Assembly: GCA_963965975.1 (NCBI GenBank)
Contig: OZ014414.1
Location: forward strand, 744,001-808,000
DNA: 64,000 bases
Origin: Xestospongia bergquistia
Lineage: Eukaryota > Porifera > Demospongiae > Haplosclerida > Petrosiidae
Direction of reading: 5' to 3'
Shown: positions 10,043-20,504 of the stretch, one piece after another
Layout of the letters: the number at the start of each line of letters is the position of its first letter
How positions within the stretch are numbered: position 1 is the stretch's first letter
Made by a program: the position numbers and the translations under genes
The notes under the pieces: model-generated
The model's database searches: none
What the model was told of the DNA's origin: nothing
The model's input: only the letters and a program-made list of their open reading frames with translations

Positions 10043-11566
10043 ATGATTGATATCACTCAATGGAGAGTGAGTGTTGGATTGTGGGCATGTCGTCAGATGT
10101 CATGCAGTACTCATTCTAAAGATACTCAAAACACTGAGAGCAGTAGTAGTATAGGTGGAGTGACTATTATCAGGAAGATTAAAGATATTGCTTTCTCTTT
10201 GGGAGTCTTTCTCTCACTTCTCCTTATTTTATCAGGAGGTGTTGAACTTAATCCAGGGCCTAAAACAGGTAACTCTACTATATATGAATAACCCTTTTAT
10301 ACATACCTGTTAGTCACTAATAAGAATTAATTGTTCTTATTACGGATGAAAAGTTTATTCCAGAATTAGAATTTTATAAAACAATAATCTGATACTACTC
10401 ATGTCAATAATAGATGACAATTGTATTAACAATTATAGCTATAAAGAACTAAATTAGTGTCAGATTAGTTGACATTAGTTGATAAAATTAGCTCTCCAAC
10501 TATTTTTAGCACTCATGTAGGTTGGTCATTGCTAATCTTGCTTATAATTATACAAACTACTTTGAATTCAATACATAATGAGATAAACAAATGATTAAAC
10601 AAGAACATAACAATATAATGCAGTCCATTGTATTACATTAATTAACAATACTTACAAAATACTTGAAAATTAACTACATAACTGTTAACCAGTATATTTT
10701 TTAATTTCAACATTTATATTATAAGAGTACTTTTGAAATTCTTAGATTTTATTTCTTTAGCTGAAACCCGTGCAGATTTTGATACACAAGTGAACATGCG
10801 GCATGATGATAAACGAGTCGGTCTTGTGGTCATAATAGGTGTGGTCAATAAATATGGTCCTCAAGGAACTGATAGTAGAGTTAAAAAAACATTTGAAGGC
10901 CTCAATTTTGCTACATGGGTTGTTAAAGATCCAACACCAAATAAAGTCAGAAAAGATGTGAAGATTGTAGCTGAATATAATTTTCCTATCAATTTCAGAG
11001 GTATCATAGTCTATTATGCAGGTCATGGAGGAAGTTATAATGAGAAAGGATTCTTTATCTTACCTTGTAGTGAGGATAAACAACAGAAGTTCCTCATTGA
11101 TAGTGAACTTATTGCTCCATTTCAACCGAAAAATAGAGAGTGCTGTCTTGCAAATCGATATCGTCTGTTCCTTTTTGACTGCTGTCTGAAAGAAGATGGA
11201 AATCCAGAAGCAATTCCTACTGCTCAAACAGTTATAAAATCCAATCCTTATTTATCACATTATCAACCGGAGGTTGACTACACTCATCATTATGTTGATG
11301 GTGTCTCAATAACTCATGGTAGTAATCCTCGGAAGCACATCTGGACTTATATTTGTGGTCAATTTGAACAGGGTACAAATCATCAAAACTGTCCTTGTAA
11401 CAATGGATCTGAAGCTACTCTGCCTTCATATGTAGGTAATGACTATTACTGTGAATCAGCAGGAACAAATTATTACTGGCGTAATGATGTTTTTACTGAT
11501 GTACTGTGGGATGGACAAAATTGTCCTGGTATTGTTGCACTTCTCCCAAAATGCCTTGGTTCTTGA
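10043..11566 (+). CDS. 2A-headed caspase-like protein fused in frame to a family C-terminal domain
   Basis: Exon 1 (10043-10268, 75 codons plus 1 nt) has a hydrophobic run ending LLLILSGG followed by VELNPGP, a 2A ribosome-skipping motif in which the usual Asp before V-E is Gly (GGT, 10238-10240). It ends AAACAG|GTAACT. The intron 10269-10760 ends TTTCTTTAG, and exon 2 (10761 on) continues in phase. Exon 2 encodes a caspase/metacaspase-like (peptidase C14) p20 region: RVGLVVIIG, YYAGHGG with the His codon at 11024, and FLFDCC with the candidate catalytic Cys at 11183. After about 11288 the frame passes directly into YVDGVSITHGSNPRKHIWTY of a C4-type family domain, replacing the small caspase subunit. 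It stops at 11566 after a 10-bp deletion. The predicted 343-residue chimera is open, but its expression is unproven. Hydrophobic 2A leaders are known from retrotransposons and from sea urchin immune receptors. Confidence 0.6.
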
Positions 11567-11676
11567 AGACACTAACTAATTCTGTTACTGATAATATTGT
11601 AGTGAGATTGTGTAGCAGTCAGGGTTATCCTGATGAAGCCACTCCAGTAGATATCATTGAGTTATTTGTTCGCTAA
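11289..11676 (+). pseudogene. Captured 3' part of a C4-type family gene
   Basis: From ATTATGTTGATGG at 11289 onward the sequence matches the 714-residue gene (30,242-30,639) and then its 3' flank. Ten bases (GAGGCCAACT in the intact gene) are missing after GGTATT near 11,533, which shifts the frame and stops it at 11566. The former reading frame would end at the TAA at 11674-11676 (LFVR). This is the donor half of the caspase chimera. Confidence 0.8.
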
Positions 11677-12047
11677 ACAAACACATTAGTTTTAGCAGCC
11701 AGTATATAATGTGAGGCTGTATTTAGTACATTAATATAACTGTTACTGATTTTTTGTGTGCATTAAAAATTGATGTACAATAACAATGCTATATTGTATT
11801 GCTGTCTTTAGTTGATCAAGTAAATCATTTTTAACTGAAATGACATTGTATCTGATCAATTAGAACTACATAAATCTAATGAGTCCATACACATGAACAG
11901 AGAATATTGTAATAAAACTTTATGTTTGTTTCTACAGTTTCGTAGAAATATCCTTCAAAAATTCTCAATGAGATTAGAACTTTTACGATTTTGAAAATGG
12001 CAAACAAGACAAGACAGTAGTAGTGCAGATAATAAAGAGAGTCTATT
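11677..12047. repeat. Copied 3' flank of a C4-type gene
   Basis: Near-identical to 30,640-31,010, the DNA just after the 714-residue gene. The match ends sharply after GAGAGTCTATT in both copies. Together with 11289-11676 it forms one transposed block whose offset changes by exactly the 10 deleted bases. No gene seen. Confidence 0.75.
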
Positions 12048-12664
12048 GGACAGGGTAGTAACTGTGATGATAAGGGAGGTTGGATGAAAGTATGCTACAT
12101 CAACATGAGTGAACCAGGTGGTACCTGTCCTCATGGACTAACATTACATCAGTATAATAACTGGTATGTGGACAAGTGATAGGATATCAGTATAGGTCAC
12201 CTGATAGTTTTCCACCAAACTTAGGAGGTGGATATCTTTATAATCCAAATATTGACAACAATTATGTTGATGGTGTATCTATTACATATGACAGTAATCC
12301 TCGTAAACATATATGGACATTAGGAGGGGGTAATTCTGTTGATCATGCTAGTCGATTTTGTTGTCCATGTAATATTAATAATGCAGAAACTACAGTACCA
12401 AGTTTTGTTGGCAGTGATTACTACTGTGAATCAGGAATAGCTAGTGGAGATTGGACCAATGTCCTGTATGCTAATGATCCATTATGGGATGGACAACAAT
12501 GTGGAGGATTAGAAGGACCATGTTGTAATAACCCCAAGATTCCATGGTTTATAAAGACACTCAATGAGACTACTACTGAAGATATTGAATTGAGGGTAAT
12601 GGCAGATGAAGGTACCAGTAATGAAGATACACCATTACATATTATAGAACTGTACATTCACTAA
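12048..12664 (+). pseudogene. C1-type fragment with internal deletion
   Basis: The fragment begins inside the CDMEG motif (GGTAGTAACTGTGATGAT), directly at the end of the copied flank, so it has no signal peptide or modules. About 100 bp between QYNN and KVCG are deleted at 12,161-12,165, shifting the frame. From 12,176 the C1 domain is open again (YQYRSPDSFPPNLGGGYLY... to ELYIH, stop 12664) and retains the CPCN, DYYCESG and LWDGQQC motifs. Confidence 0.85.
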
Positions 12665-14621
12665 TATATAATAATGTATTATTACATATTAATGAATATA
12701 ATACTTTTTTTACACATATTGTATATCTTTTAATACATTGTGTTTAGATATGCATTCTCTCTCTATTTGCTTGTAGAGAAATATTAACAATTAAATTATA
12801 TTTTTTTTGTCATTTTTTGATGCATATATGCAAGGCTGATAATATTATGGTATTTGCTATAACTCAACTATAACTGCAGGAGGGTTCTGCACGCATGCAC
12901 TTTAGTACTTTCATGAAGTTAAATATTAAGCTAGTAAAGGTTAAATTGTATTACCCTCATAGTTTGTGGTTTAAAATATTCAACATTGCATCAAATGCTA
13001 CATGTTACTGATGTTAGTACTGTTTGTACACTTTGTTGTTTTCATGAATTTATTTTTAAAAATTTAAAGGACAAGAGGTACTATATAATCAAAAAGTAAC
13101 CTCATGATTAAAAATAAACTGACTAACTAATAACTTATAAAACTTGAATTCTTGGCCTATTTGTTAAAAAAAGATATGAAAGCAACCTTAAATTGTTAAA
13201 AATGTGAAAAAATGTCTCAATATGATGTTGTACAAGTCCATTATTCAAATCTGACTGCTCAATAATGAAGGACTAAAGAGTAAGCACAATGATGTCATAT
13301 GATGTCATATGTTTATTAGCACTTTTTAATTAACTCACATTTTTGGCAGAATGCATAGAAAGTTTCATAGATACCTAATGAGATGACACCAGTGATTGTA
13401 ATTAACATATGGATCAATCTATTAGTATTTAATAATAAAAAACATACCATATCGATGAGGCAAGCAGTAGCAATTAAAGCAGACCCTATAAGATTTTCTT
13501 GGTTTATCGTAACCTACATGATAAAGTCTACTGAAATTATTAAAGTTGCTGACATAACTCACATCTGTGACACAAAGCAATAGTAGACAACCCTATGAAA
13601 ATCATATTGTAATAATAATCTCAATATTGTCTCAATGTTATATGACATACCATATGTACTTGGTTTGCTGCAGATACAATACAGACATGATATTACTTTA
13701 TAGAGCTGTGTATTAACATCTATAAGAGGACAAATATAATAACTCTTTGGTACTGAATGATATTACAATTTATATATATATTTATCAATATTACGGTACT
13801 GTAACATTCTTTATTCATTTTAATCGAAAGGAAATTTTAATTTTATTAGACATGTTGGAGCATGAATTAAGTACAGTACATATATTGACAAACAGCGATA
13901 TATATTAAACAATATAATTATAGACCTATGCCATATTTGTCATGTTAATATCTTCCAAACCTGGTGAGAAGACTGTTAAAACAATAACTAGTATGGTTTG
14001 ATGGGGAACTTTAGAGTTTATTACATTATTAACTAGACATTATTAACAAAAGAGCTTGTATGAATTGATGTTGTTGGTAAAGTTCATTTTAATTGAAAGG
14101 AAAGGAACAATTAATTCTATTAGACATGTCAATCCATGGCTTGAGTATGGCACATATCTTGACAAACAACATTATATATTATACAATAAAATTATATAAT
14201 GGACTTATGCCATATTTGTCTTGTTGATATCCTCCAAAAACTTGGTGAGAAGACTTTTTAAACAATATATAGTATGGTTTGATGGGGAATATTTACAACT
14301 TATCACATTATATGACTAGACTAATTACCATTTGTAGACAACGTATTAATATTAGGTCACTGGATAATTTAATTATCATCTAGTTGTATGGTTGTAGATC
14401 AGTTCAATTTCCATTAGTGACATATTAAATGATCTTGGTAGTAAAATGTAATGATCAAATACCAAATATCTAGTTCTTTATGATACTGCTTTTATTCCTA
14501 AGTTACTAAGTAAACATTCTTAACATAGTCATTTTACTACAGTAATTGGTACATGTGATATGTGTGTACTCAGACATTTGTCTGTACATGATTGACATCT
14601 GATATTAAGTGAAAAAAATCA
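12665..14621. other. Non-coding region with a 200-bp direct repeat
   Basis: The first 175 bp match the 3' flank at 16,507-16,680. About 13,814-14,012 and 14,093-14,290 are two diverged copies of one ~200-bp sequence (TTCATTTTAAT.GAAAGGAAA ... GTATGGTTTGATGGGGAA) spaced about 280 bp apart. A short tandem ATGATGTCAT is seen near 13,290. I see no supported gene; a 66-codon frame at 13,383-13,583 has no recognisable features. Confidence 0.5.
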
Positions 14622-15019
14622 GCTTAAAAAGGATTTTGTCATATCATCCATGTTCTTTGTTACCATAGTTTCTTCAATATGATGTAAAACCAATTCTAAG
14701 CTACCACAAAGTCAAAATACTCTAACTCGATATCTACAAAGCCACCTAGAAGCAAAAAATAATATTTTTACTCATAGCTTCAATGGAAGTCAAGAGCATA
14801 TACAAAATTATTGTCAGTTGAAATAGTATCTATTTCTTACTCAATTTTCAATTATTGAACATTAAACTACAATAATTAAATTGTAATTACTAACTGGTTT
14901 TATTTAAATTGAAGTAGCCTATTTTTGGCTTTGTGGTAAATCTGTTTTGGGCTCACATTGTATTGATGAAACTATGGCAACAAAGACTTCAGTTAAGATG
15001 ACAAAATGCTATTTTAAGC
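14622..15019. mobile_element. GCTTAAAA foldback MITE, full-length copy
   Basis: About 398 bp with long imperfect terminal inverted repeats. The left end reads GCTTAAAAAGGATTTTGTCA and the right end is the complement of TGCTTAAAATAGCATTTTGT. Both arms continue through CCATAGTTTC.TCAATA and ACCACAAAG. There is no coding capacity, so it is a non-autonomous element. Close relatives lie at 17,685, 23,143, 53,256 and 54,176. It sits just upstream of the promoter inverted repeat of the next gene. Confidence 0.7.
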
Positions 15020-15045
15020 ACAATAATTAGTGGATCAGAGAAGCA

Positions 15046-15093
15046 TGATCAATGACATCATAGTATAATACAATACAATGATGTCATTGACCA
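15046..15093 (+). promoter_or_regulatory. Promoter-proximal inverted repeat (copy 2)
   Basis: Arms TGATCAATGACAT (15046-15058) and ATGTCATTGACCA (15081-15093) have one mismatch. Extending inward, TGACATCA and TGATGTCA face each other. It lies about 130 bp upstream of the ATG at 15223, as in the other class A genes. Confidence 0.5.
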
Positions 15094-15222
15094 CTAGTAT
15101 AGTCATTATGTTATAAGATTGATCAGCACTTTTTTATTAAAGAAGATTCAGATAAAAGTCATTTGCTATAGTTGTTAGTCAAAGACACAAAACTTATTAT
15201 TTGTATTATAGTTGGATCAACC

Positions 15223-16506
15223 ATGCAGTCTGAAAGCTTTGTTTTTCTTTTGCTGTTTACCCTAATACTTATTATACCAGTCTGTTGCTCATCTACTTGT
15301 ATGGCTGACTGCACTAGTGAACTAACTCAACGTCCTCCCTCACTCTATGAACAATACTGTTGTAATGACAATAACACTGGAAAGACTTTCAAGATAAGAC
15401 AAAATAATGTTTTAAAAATAATACTTTGTCCAGATAATTCCCCTATATCTTGTGAAATGTATCGTACTTTCCTTAATTGTTCAGATATTTTCAAAAATAA
15501 CAGATCTGCTCTATCTGGGTACTACACAATGCGAGCTCCTAATGGTTCCTTAATATCTGTCTACTGTGATGACAATGCCTTTGATAACTGTTCTCAAGTC
15601 TTTAAAGAAAACAGTTCAGCTCTTTCTGGATACTACATAATGCGAGCTCCTAATGGTTCCTTAATATCTGTCTACTGTGATGACAATGCCTTTGATAACT
15701 GTTCTCAAGTCTTTAAAGAAAACAGTTCAGCTCTATCTGGATACTACACAATGCGAGTTGCTAATGGTTCTCTTATATCTGTCTACTGTGATGTGGAGGG
15801 TAGTAACTGTGATGGTATAAGAGGCTGGATGAGAGTGGGCTACCTCAACATGAGTGAACCTGGTGCCACATGCCCTCCTGGACTAACATTACATCAATAT
15901 AATAACATTGATCATGGTCTATGTAGTCGACCAGTCTCATCATCTGGTAGTTCAGCTTCAGTATTTTTCTCTACATATGGACTTATTTATAACAAAGTAT
16001 GTGGACGAGTGATAGGATATCAGTATAGGTCACCTGATGGTTTTCCACCAGAGTTAGGGAGTAGAGTTTTAATTAATAATCCAAATATTGATAATATTTA
16101 TGTTGATGGTGTATCTATTACATATGGCAGTAATCCTCGTAAACACATATGGACATTAGGAGTGGGTAATGTCGCTGATGATACTAGTCCTAATCAATAT
16201 AATTGTCCATGTAACACTGGTAACACAAAAACAACTGTACCAAGTTTTGTTGGCAGTAATTATTACTGTGAATCAGGAATAGCTAGTGGAAGTTTCAACA
16301 GTGTCCTGTATGCTAATGACTCTTTATGGGATGGACAACAATGTGGAGGATTAGAAGGACCATGTTGTACTAACCCCAAGATGCCATGGTTTATAAAGAC
16401 ACTTAATGAGACTACTACTGAAGATATTGAATTGAGGGTAATGGCAGATGAAGATACCAGTAATGAAGACATACCATTAGATATTATAGAACTGTACATT
16501 CGCTAA
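15223..16506 (+). CDS. Secreted half-fibrinogen module protein (class A, C1 type)
   Basis: 427 residues from ATG 15223 (MQSESFVFLLLF...). The open frame runs further upstream only from a TTG and would bury the signal peptide, so 15223 is preferred. Three half-fibrinogen modules follow the class A N-domain, two of them DDNAFDNC repeats of 37 residues. The C1 domain begins CDVEGSNCDGIRGWMRV, with Ile-Arg where relatives have Lys-Gly. Its variable loop before CPCN is GNVADDTSPNQYN, shared only with the fragment at 56,950. The 5' flank with MITE is repeated 3 kb downstream before the broken gene at 18,237, so the two are tandem duplicates. Confidence 0.85.
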   Translation: MQSESFVFLLLFTLILIIPVCCSSTCMADCTSELTQRPPSLYEQYCCNDNNTGKTFKIRQNNVLKIILCPDNSPISCEMYRTFLNCSDIFKNNRSALSGYYTMRAPNGSLISVYCDDNAFDNCSQVFKENSSALSGYYIMRAPNGSLISVYCDDNAFDNCSQVFKENSSALSGYYTMRVANGSLISVYCDVEGSNCDGIRGWMRVGYLNMSEPGATCPPGLTLHQYNNIDHGLCSRPVSSSGSSASVFFSTYGLIYNKVCGRVIGYQYRSPDGFPPELGSRVLINNPNIDNIYVDGVSITYGSNPRKHIWTLGVGNVADDTSPNQYNCPCNTGNTKTTVPSFVGSNYYCESGIASGSFNSVLYANDSLWDGQQCGGLEGPCCTNPKMPWFIKTLNETTTEDIELRVMADEDTSNEDIPLDIIELYIR

Positions 16507-16706
16507 TATATAATAATGTATTATTACATATTAATGTACATAATGCTTTTTTTACACATATTGTATATCTTTTAATACATTGTGTTTAGATATGCATTCT
16601 CTCTCTATTTACTTGTAGAGAAATATCAACAATTAAATTATATATTTTTTGTCATTTTTTGATGCATATATGCAAATTCCTAAAGTGTGTAGATCACATT
16701 ATAGAC
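16507..16706. repeat. Shared 3' flank
   Basis: Matches 12,665-12,840 directly and 62,763-62,955 inverted. The inverted copy continues past 16,707 without the foldback element, which marks the empty insertion site of the MITE at 16,711. No gene seen. Confidence 0.65.
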
Positions 16707-16710
16707 AATT

Positions 16711-16946
16711 GTGACCTGATTTGCAAAAAGGGACCACTTCTGTCAAAACATTTGTGACCTGATTTGTGAAATATCAACTGTTAAAACATCTCAAAAAACA
16801 GTTTTGTATACATACAGTTGTTATATATGCATAACTATTGTTATATGTATGTAAAACTGTTTTTTAGTATCTTTTAACAATGTTTTTTTACAAATAAGGT
16901 CACAAATGTTTTGACAGAAGTGGTCCCTTTTTGCAAATCAGGTCAC
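16711..16946. mobile_element. GTGACC foldback MITE with empty sites elsewhere
   Basis: 236 bp with inverted ends GTGACCTGATTTGCAAAAAG ... CTTTTTGCAAATCAGGTCAC; the arms run on through GGGACCACTTCTGTCAAAAC. Flanks are AATT (16707-16710) and AACT (16947-16950), a probable 4-bp target duplication with one later change. The paralogous loci at about 23,478 (+) and 62,745-62,770 (-) read ATAGACAATTAGAATAAC without the element. It codes for nothing. A partial relative lies at 31,707-31,786. Confidence 0.8.
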
Positions 16947-16950
16947 AACT

Positions 16951-17684
16951 AGAATAACATCTGTTTGTCGTTACTATTAATCTCATGAGCATTTTAATTT
17001 AAACAATATTATTTGGACAGAGAATATAACTGTGCTCTGATATTATTCAAAACACAACTCCTTGATGTAGTGTATATAAGGCACAACATTTAATGTCATA
17101 GTGTATGCTGTCCTAGCTAGGTGATAGTAAAAATAATGTGTAGTGAAATATTGTGAGAGATAGGGCATTAATTAAGGTAAAAATAGAAAATTAAATCAGT
17201 ATAGTCTCATCCCCAGACCTACATGAAAGCTAAAACTACTTTTTCTTGTTTATAGATCTGTGGATGAGGCTAATGTTAGCTATATGCAATTTACCCCTTA
17301 ATAGTCGAGTGATTAATTAAAGTTCTGTATCCAATTAAGCTCTAGAATCATATTGAAGTAAGCTTATGTTTGAGTTCTCAATATGAATTCCATTGAAATT
17401 AGACATACATATTATGACTTGTTATATTGCTAATTTAAAATATTTTTTTGTTACATGTAACAGTCAAGCAAATCATAAAATATATAAAATGGCAGCTGTC
17501 CAATGTAATATGAAGATACTACAAAAAGAGTAATAAAAGTATTTTGTGTAATATATTGACACAAACTAAGAATTAATCAAGATAAGATGAGAATTCCAAA
17601 AGACAACAACTGAACAAACCTAAACACAATATACTCAATAATATAGGGGGAGGTTACAATAATTATAATTATAATTTATTATTA
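16951..17684. repeat. Non-coding block shared with 23.5 kb and 61.4-62.6 kb
   Basis: No gene seen. The block is repeated directly at about 23,480-23,960 and inverted at 61,430-62,630. It holds a hairpin-forming pair at 17,202-17,221 and 17,253-17,272 (TAGTCTCATCC ... GGATGAGGCTA), kept in all three copies. It also contains the empty site (TCATATTGAAGTAAG, about 17,350) of the hAT-type element found at 61,720. Confidence 0.6.
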
Positions 17685-18033
17685 TTCTTCAATATGATGT
17701 AAAACCAATTCTAAGCTACCACAAAGTCAAAATACTCTAACTCGATATCTACAAAGCCACCTAGAAGAAAAAAATAATATTTTTTACTCATAGCTTCAAT
17801 GGAAGTCAAGAGCATATACAAAGTTATTTGTCAGTTGAAATAGTATCTATTTCTTACTTAATTTTCAATTATTGAACATTAAACTACAATAATTAAATTT
17901 TAATTACTAACTGGTTTTATTTAAATTGAAGTAGCCTATTTTTGGCTTTGTGGTAAATCTGTATTGGGCTTACATTGTATTGATGAAACTATGGCAGCAA
18001 AGACTTCAGTTAAGATGAAATGCTATTTTAAGC
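17685..18033. mobile_element. GCTTAAAA MITE, left end missing
   Basis: Nearly identical to 14,675-15,019, starting at TTCTTCAATATGATG and ending ATGCTATTTTAAGC. The left terminal arm is replaced by an ATAATT-rich stretch. It belongs to the 3-kb tandem duplication that also carries the following promoter and gene. Confidence 0.65.
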
Positions 18034-18059
18034 ACAATAATTAGTGGATCAGTGAAGCA

Positions 18060-18107
18060 TGATCAATGACATCATAGTATAATACAATACAATGATGTCA
18101 TTGACCA
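18060..18107 (+). promoter_or_regulatory. Promoter-proximal inverted repeat (copy 3)
   Basis: Arms TGATCAATGACAT (18060-18072) and ATGTCATTGACCA (18095-18107), identical to copy 2, lie about 130 bp before the ATG at 18237. They remain although the gene itself is broken. Confidence 0.45.
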
Positions 18108-18236
18108 CTAGTATAGTCATTATGTTATAAGATTGATCAGCACTTTTTTATTAAAGAAGATTCACATAAAAGTCATTTGCTATAGTTGTTAGTCAAAGAC
18201 CCAAAACTTTTTATTTGTATTATAGTTGGATCAACC

Positions 18237-19625
18237 ATGCAGTATGAAGGCTTTGTTTTTCTTTTGCTGTTTACCCTAATACTTATTATACCAGTCTGTT
18301 GTTCCTCTACTTGTATGTCTGACTGTACTAGTGAACTAACTCAACGTCCTCCCTCACTCTATGAACAATACTGTTGTAATGACAATAACACTGGAAAGGC
18401 TTTCAAGATAAGACAAAATAATGTTTTAAAAATAATACTTTGTCCAGATAATTCCCCTATATCTTGTGAAATGTATCGTACTTTCCTTAATTGTTCAGAT
18501 ATTTTCAAACATAACAGATCTGCTCTATCTGGGTACTACACAATGCGAGCTCCTAATGGTTCCTTAATATCTGTCTACCGTCACGACAATGCCTTTGACA
18601 ACTGCTCTCAAGTTTTTAAAGAAAACAGTTCAGCTTTATCTGGGTTCTATACAATGAGATCTCCTAATGGTTCCTTAATATCTGTCTTTTGTGATGACAA
18701 TGCATTTGACAACTGCTCTGAAGTCTTTAAAGAAAACAGTTCAGCTCTTTCTGGATACTACACAATGCGAGCTCCTAATGGTTCCTTAATATCTGTCTAC
18801 TGTGATGACAATGCCTTTGATAACTGTTCTCAAGTCTTTAAAGAAAACAGTTCAGCTCTTTCTGGATACTACACAATGCGAGCTCCTAATGGTTCCTTAA
18901 TATCTGTCTACTGTGATATGGAGGGTAGTAACTCTGATGGTAATGGAGGTTGGATGAGAGTGGGCTACATCAACATGAGTGAACCTGGTGCTACCTGCCC
19001 TCCTGAACTAACATTATATCAGAATAATAACACTGATCATGGTCTATGTAGTTGACCAGTCTCATCATCTGGTAGTTCAGCTTCAGGATTCTTCTCCCCA
19101 TATGGAGTTATTTATAACAAAGTATGTGGGTGAGTGATAGGATATCAGTATGGGTCACCTGATGGTTTTCCTCCACACTTAGGGGGTGGATATCTTATTG
19201 ATCCAAATATTGATAACATTTATGTTGATGGTGTTTCTATTACATATGGCAGTAATCCTCGTAAACATGTATGGACATTAGGAGTGGGTTTGTTTGCTGA
19301 CAATGCTAATTTTTATTATTTCAGTTGTCCATGTAATACTAGTAATACAGGAACTATACCAAGTTTTGTTGGCAGTGATTATTACTGTGAATCAGGATTA
19401 GCTAGTGGAGATTGGAGCAGTGTCCTGTATGCTAATGATCCATTATGGGATGGACAACAATGTGGAGGATTAGAAGGACCATGTTGTACTAACCCTAAGA
19501 TGCCATGGTTTATGAAAACACTCAATGAGAATACAAATGAAGATATTGAATTGAGGGTAATGGCAGATGAAGGTACCAGTAATGAAGACATACCATTAGA
19601 TATTATAGAACTGTATATTCACTAA
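18237..19625 (+). pseudogene. Class A / C1 gene stopped by two CGA-to-TGA changes
   Basis: Signal peptide, class A N-domain, four half-fibrinogen modules and a C1 domain are all in one frame from ATG 18237 to the stop at 19625. However, TGA replaces the CGA arginine codon of relatives at 19053-19055 (SRP) and 19131-19133 (CGRV). Structural cysteines are also lost: VYR for VYC in module 1, and SNSDG for SNCDG. Both stops are single C-to-T changes at CpG, the commonest decay route. The downstream part (19134-19625) is otherwise intact. Confidence 0.85.
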
Positions 19626-19923
19626 TATATAATAATATACTGTCCTTTTTAGTGATTGAAATAAATACAATATACTTTTATGTTGTCAGTTAAAATGTCC
19701 TATTTGTTTAAACAGTCACCATATGTATATGAATCTTAAATAAGTTTTAAAGTAATGTTTAATGTTTATTGTTTGCATAGACAATAAATCTGTCTATATG
19801 AATCCATAGTACAGCCTTGGCCCAATTATTATCAAAATAAAAATAAAATCATCATTACATCTAACAATTAGCTACAAAAACAACCAATGCCATTAATAGT
19901 CAAACAATATTATATTTGCCTTT
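19626..19923. other. 3' flank, repeated inverted at 59,218-59,515
   Basis: No gene seen. The block 19,626-20,280 matches 58,860-59,515 in reverse, including the small gene fragment that follows. This links the downstream DNA of the genes at 18,237 and 59,516. Confidence 0.6.
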
Positions 19924-20130
19924 TTGCATCAAATTACTGAAGTACTATGGGATGGACAAAATTGTCCTGGTAATGAAGCCAACTGTTGTTGCACTTCTCC
20001 CAAAATACCTTGGTTCTTGAAGACGCTAAATAATTCTATTACTGATAATATTGAAGTGAGATTGTGTACCAGTCAGGGTTATCCCGATGAAACTACTCCG
20101 TTAGATATTATTGAGTTATTTGTTCACTAA
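19924..20130 (+). pseudogene. C4-type 3' end fragment
   Basis: About 65 codons match the last part of a C4-type domain: EVLWDGQNCPGNEANCC, SPKIPWFLKTLNNSITDNIEVRLCTSQGYPDETTPLDIIELFVH, stop at 20130. An extra Cys is present (CCCTS). Nothing upstream of LWDG remains, so it cannot be a functional gene by itself. It could serve as a 3' donor in gene conversion. An exact counterpart is at 59,011-59,217 on the other strand. Confidence 0.85.
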
Positions 20131-20504
20131 GCAAACACAGAAGTTTCTTTAATGCCAAGTATATAATGTGAGGTTGTATTATTATATTAATATAACTGTT
20201 ATTGCTTTTATGTGTTCATTTAAAATTGATGTACAATAACAACATTATATTGTATTGTTGTCTTTAGTTGATATTGTTTTCATTGTTAAAATAATATACA
20301 ATTGACTGTTAGTCAGTATTTTATACTGCCAAAAGTCACAATTGATGTAATATAATATTCTGTATTATCATGTATGAGGTGTTGTCTGTTCTGTATGTTT
20401 ACTACTGACTAATGATGAGTGTTAAACATTACTCATGTTATTATAGTAATTAATGTTAATATTATTTTTCATAATGAATGATAATTAGTTGACTTTTGAA
20501 TTAG

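Noticed and set aside
15200-15223. Splice acceptor TTTGTATTATAG just before the class A start codon
   Set aside because: Good-looking at 15,223, 18,237 and 53,052, but the aligned position in sister genes (647, 28,495, 35,080) reads TATATAATTGG without AG, so a conserved intron is unlikely.
17253-17275. Hammerhead-like ribozyme at CTGTGGATGAGGC
   Set aside because: The required CTGATGA and GAAA core elements are not present in the right arrangement.
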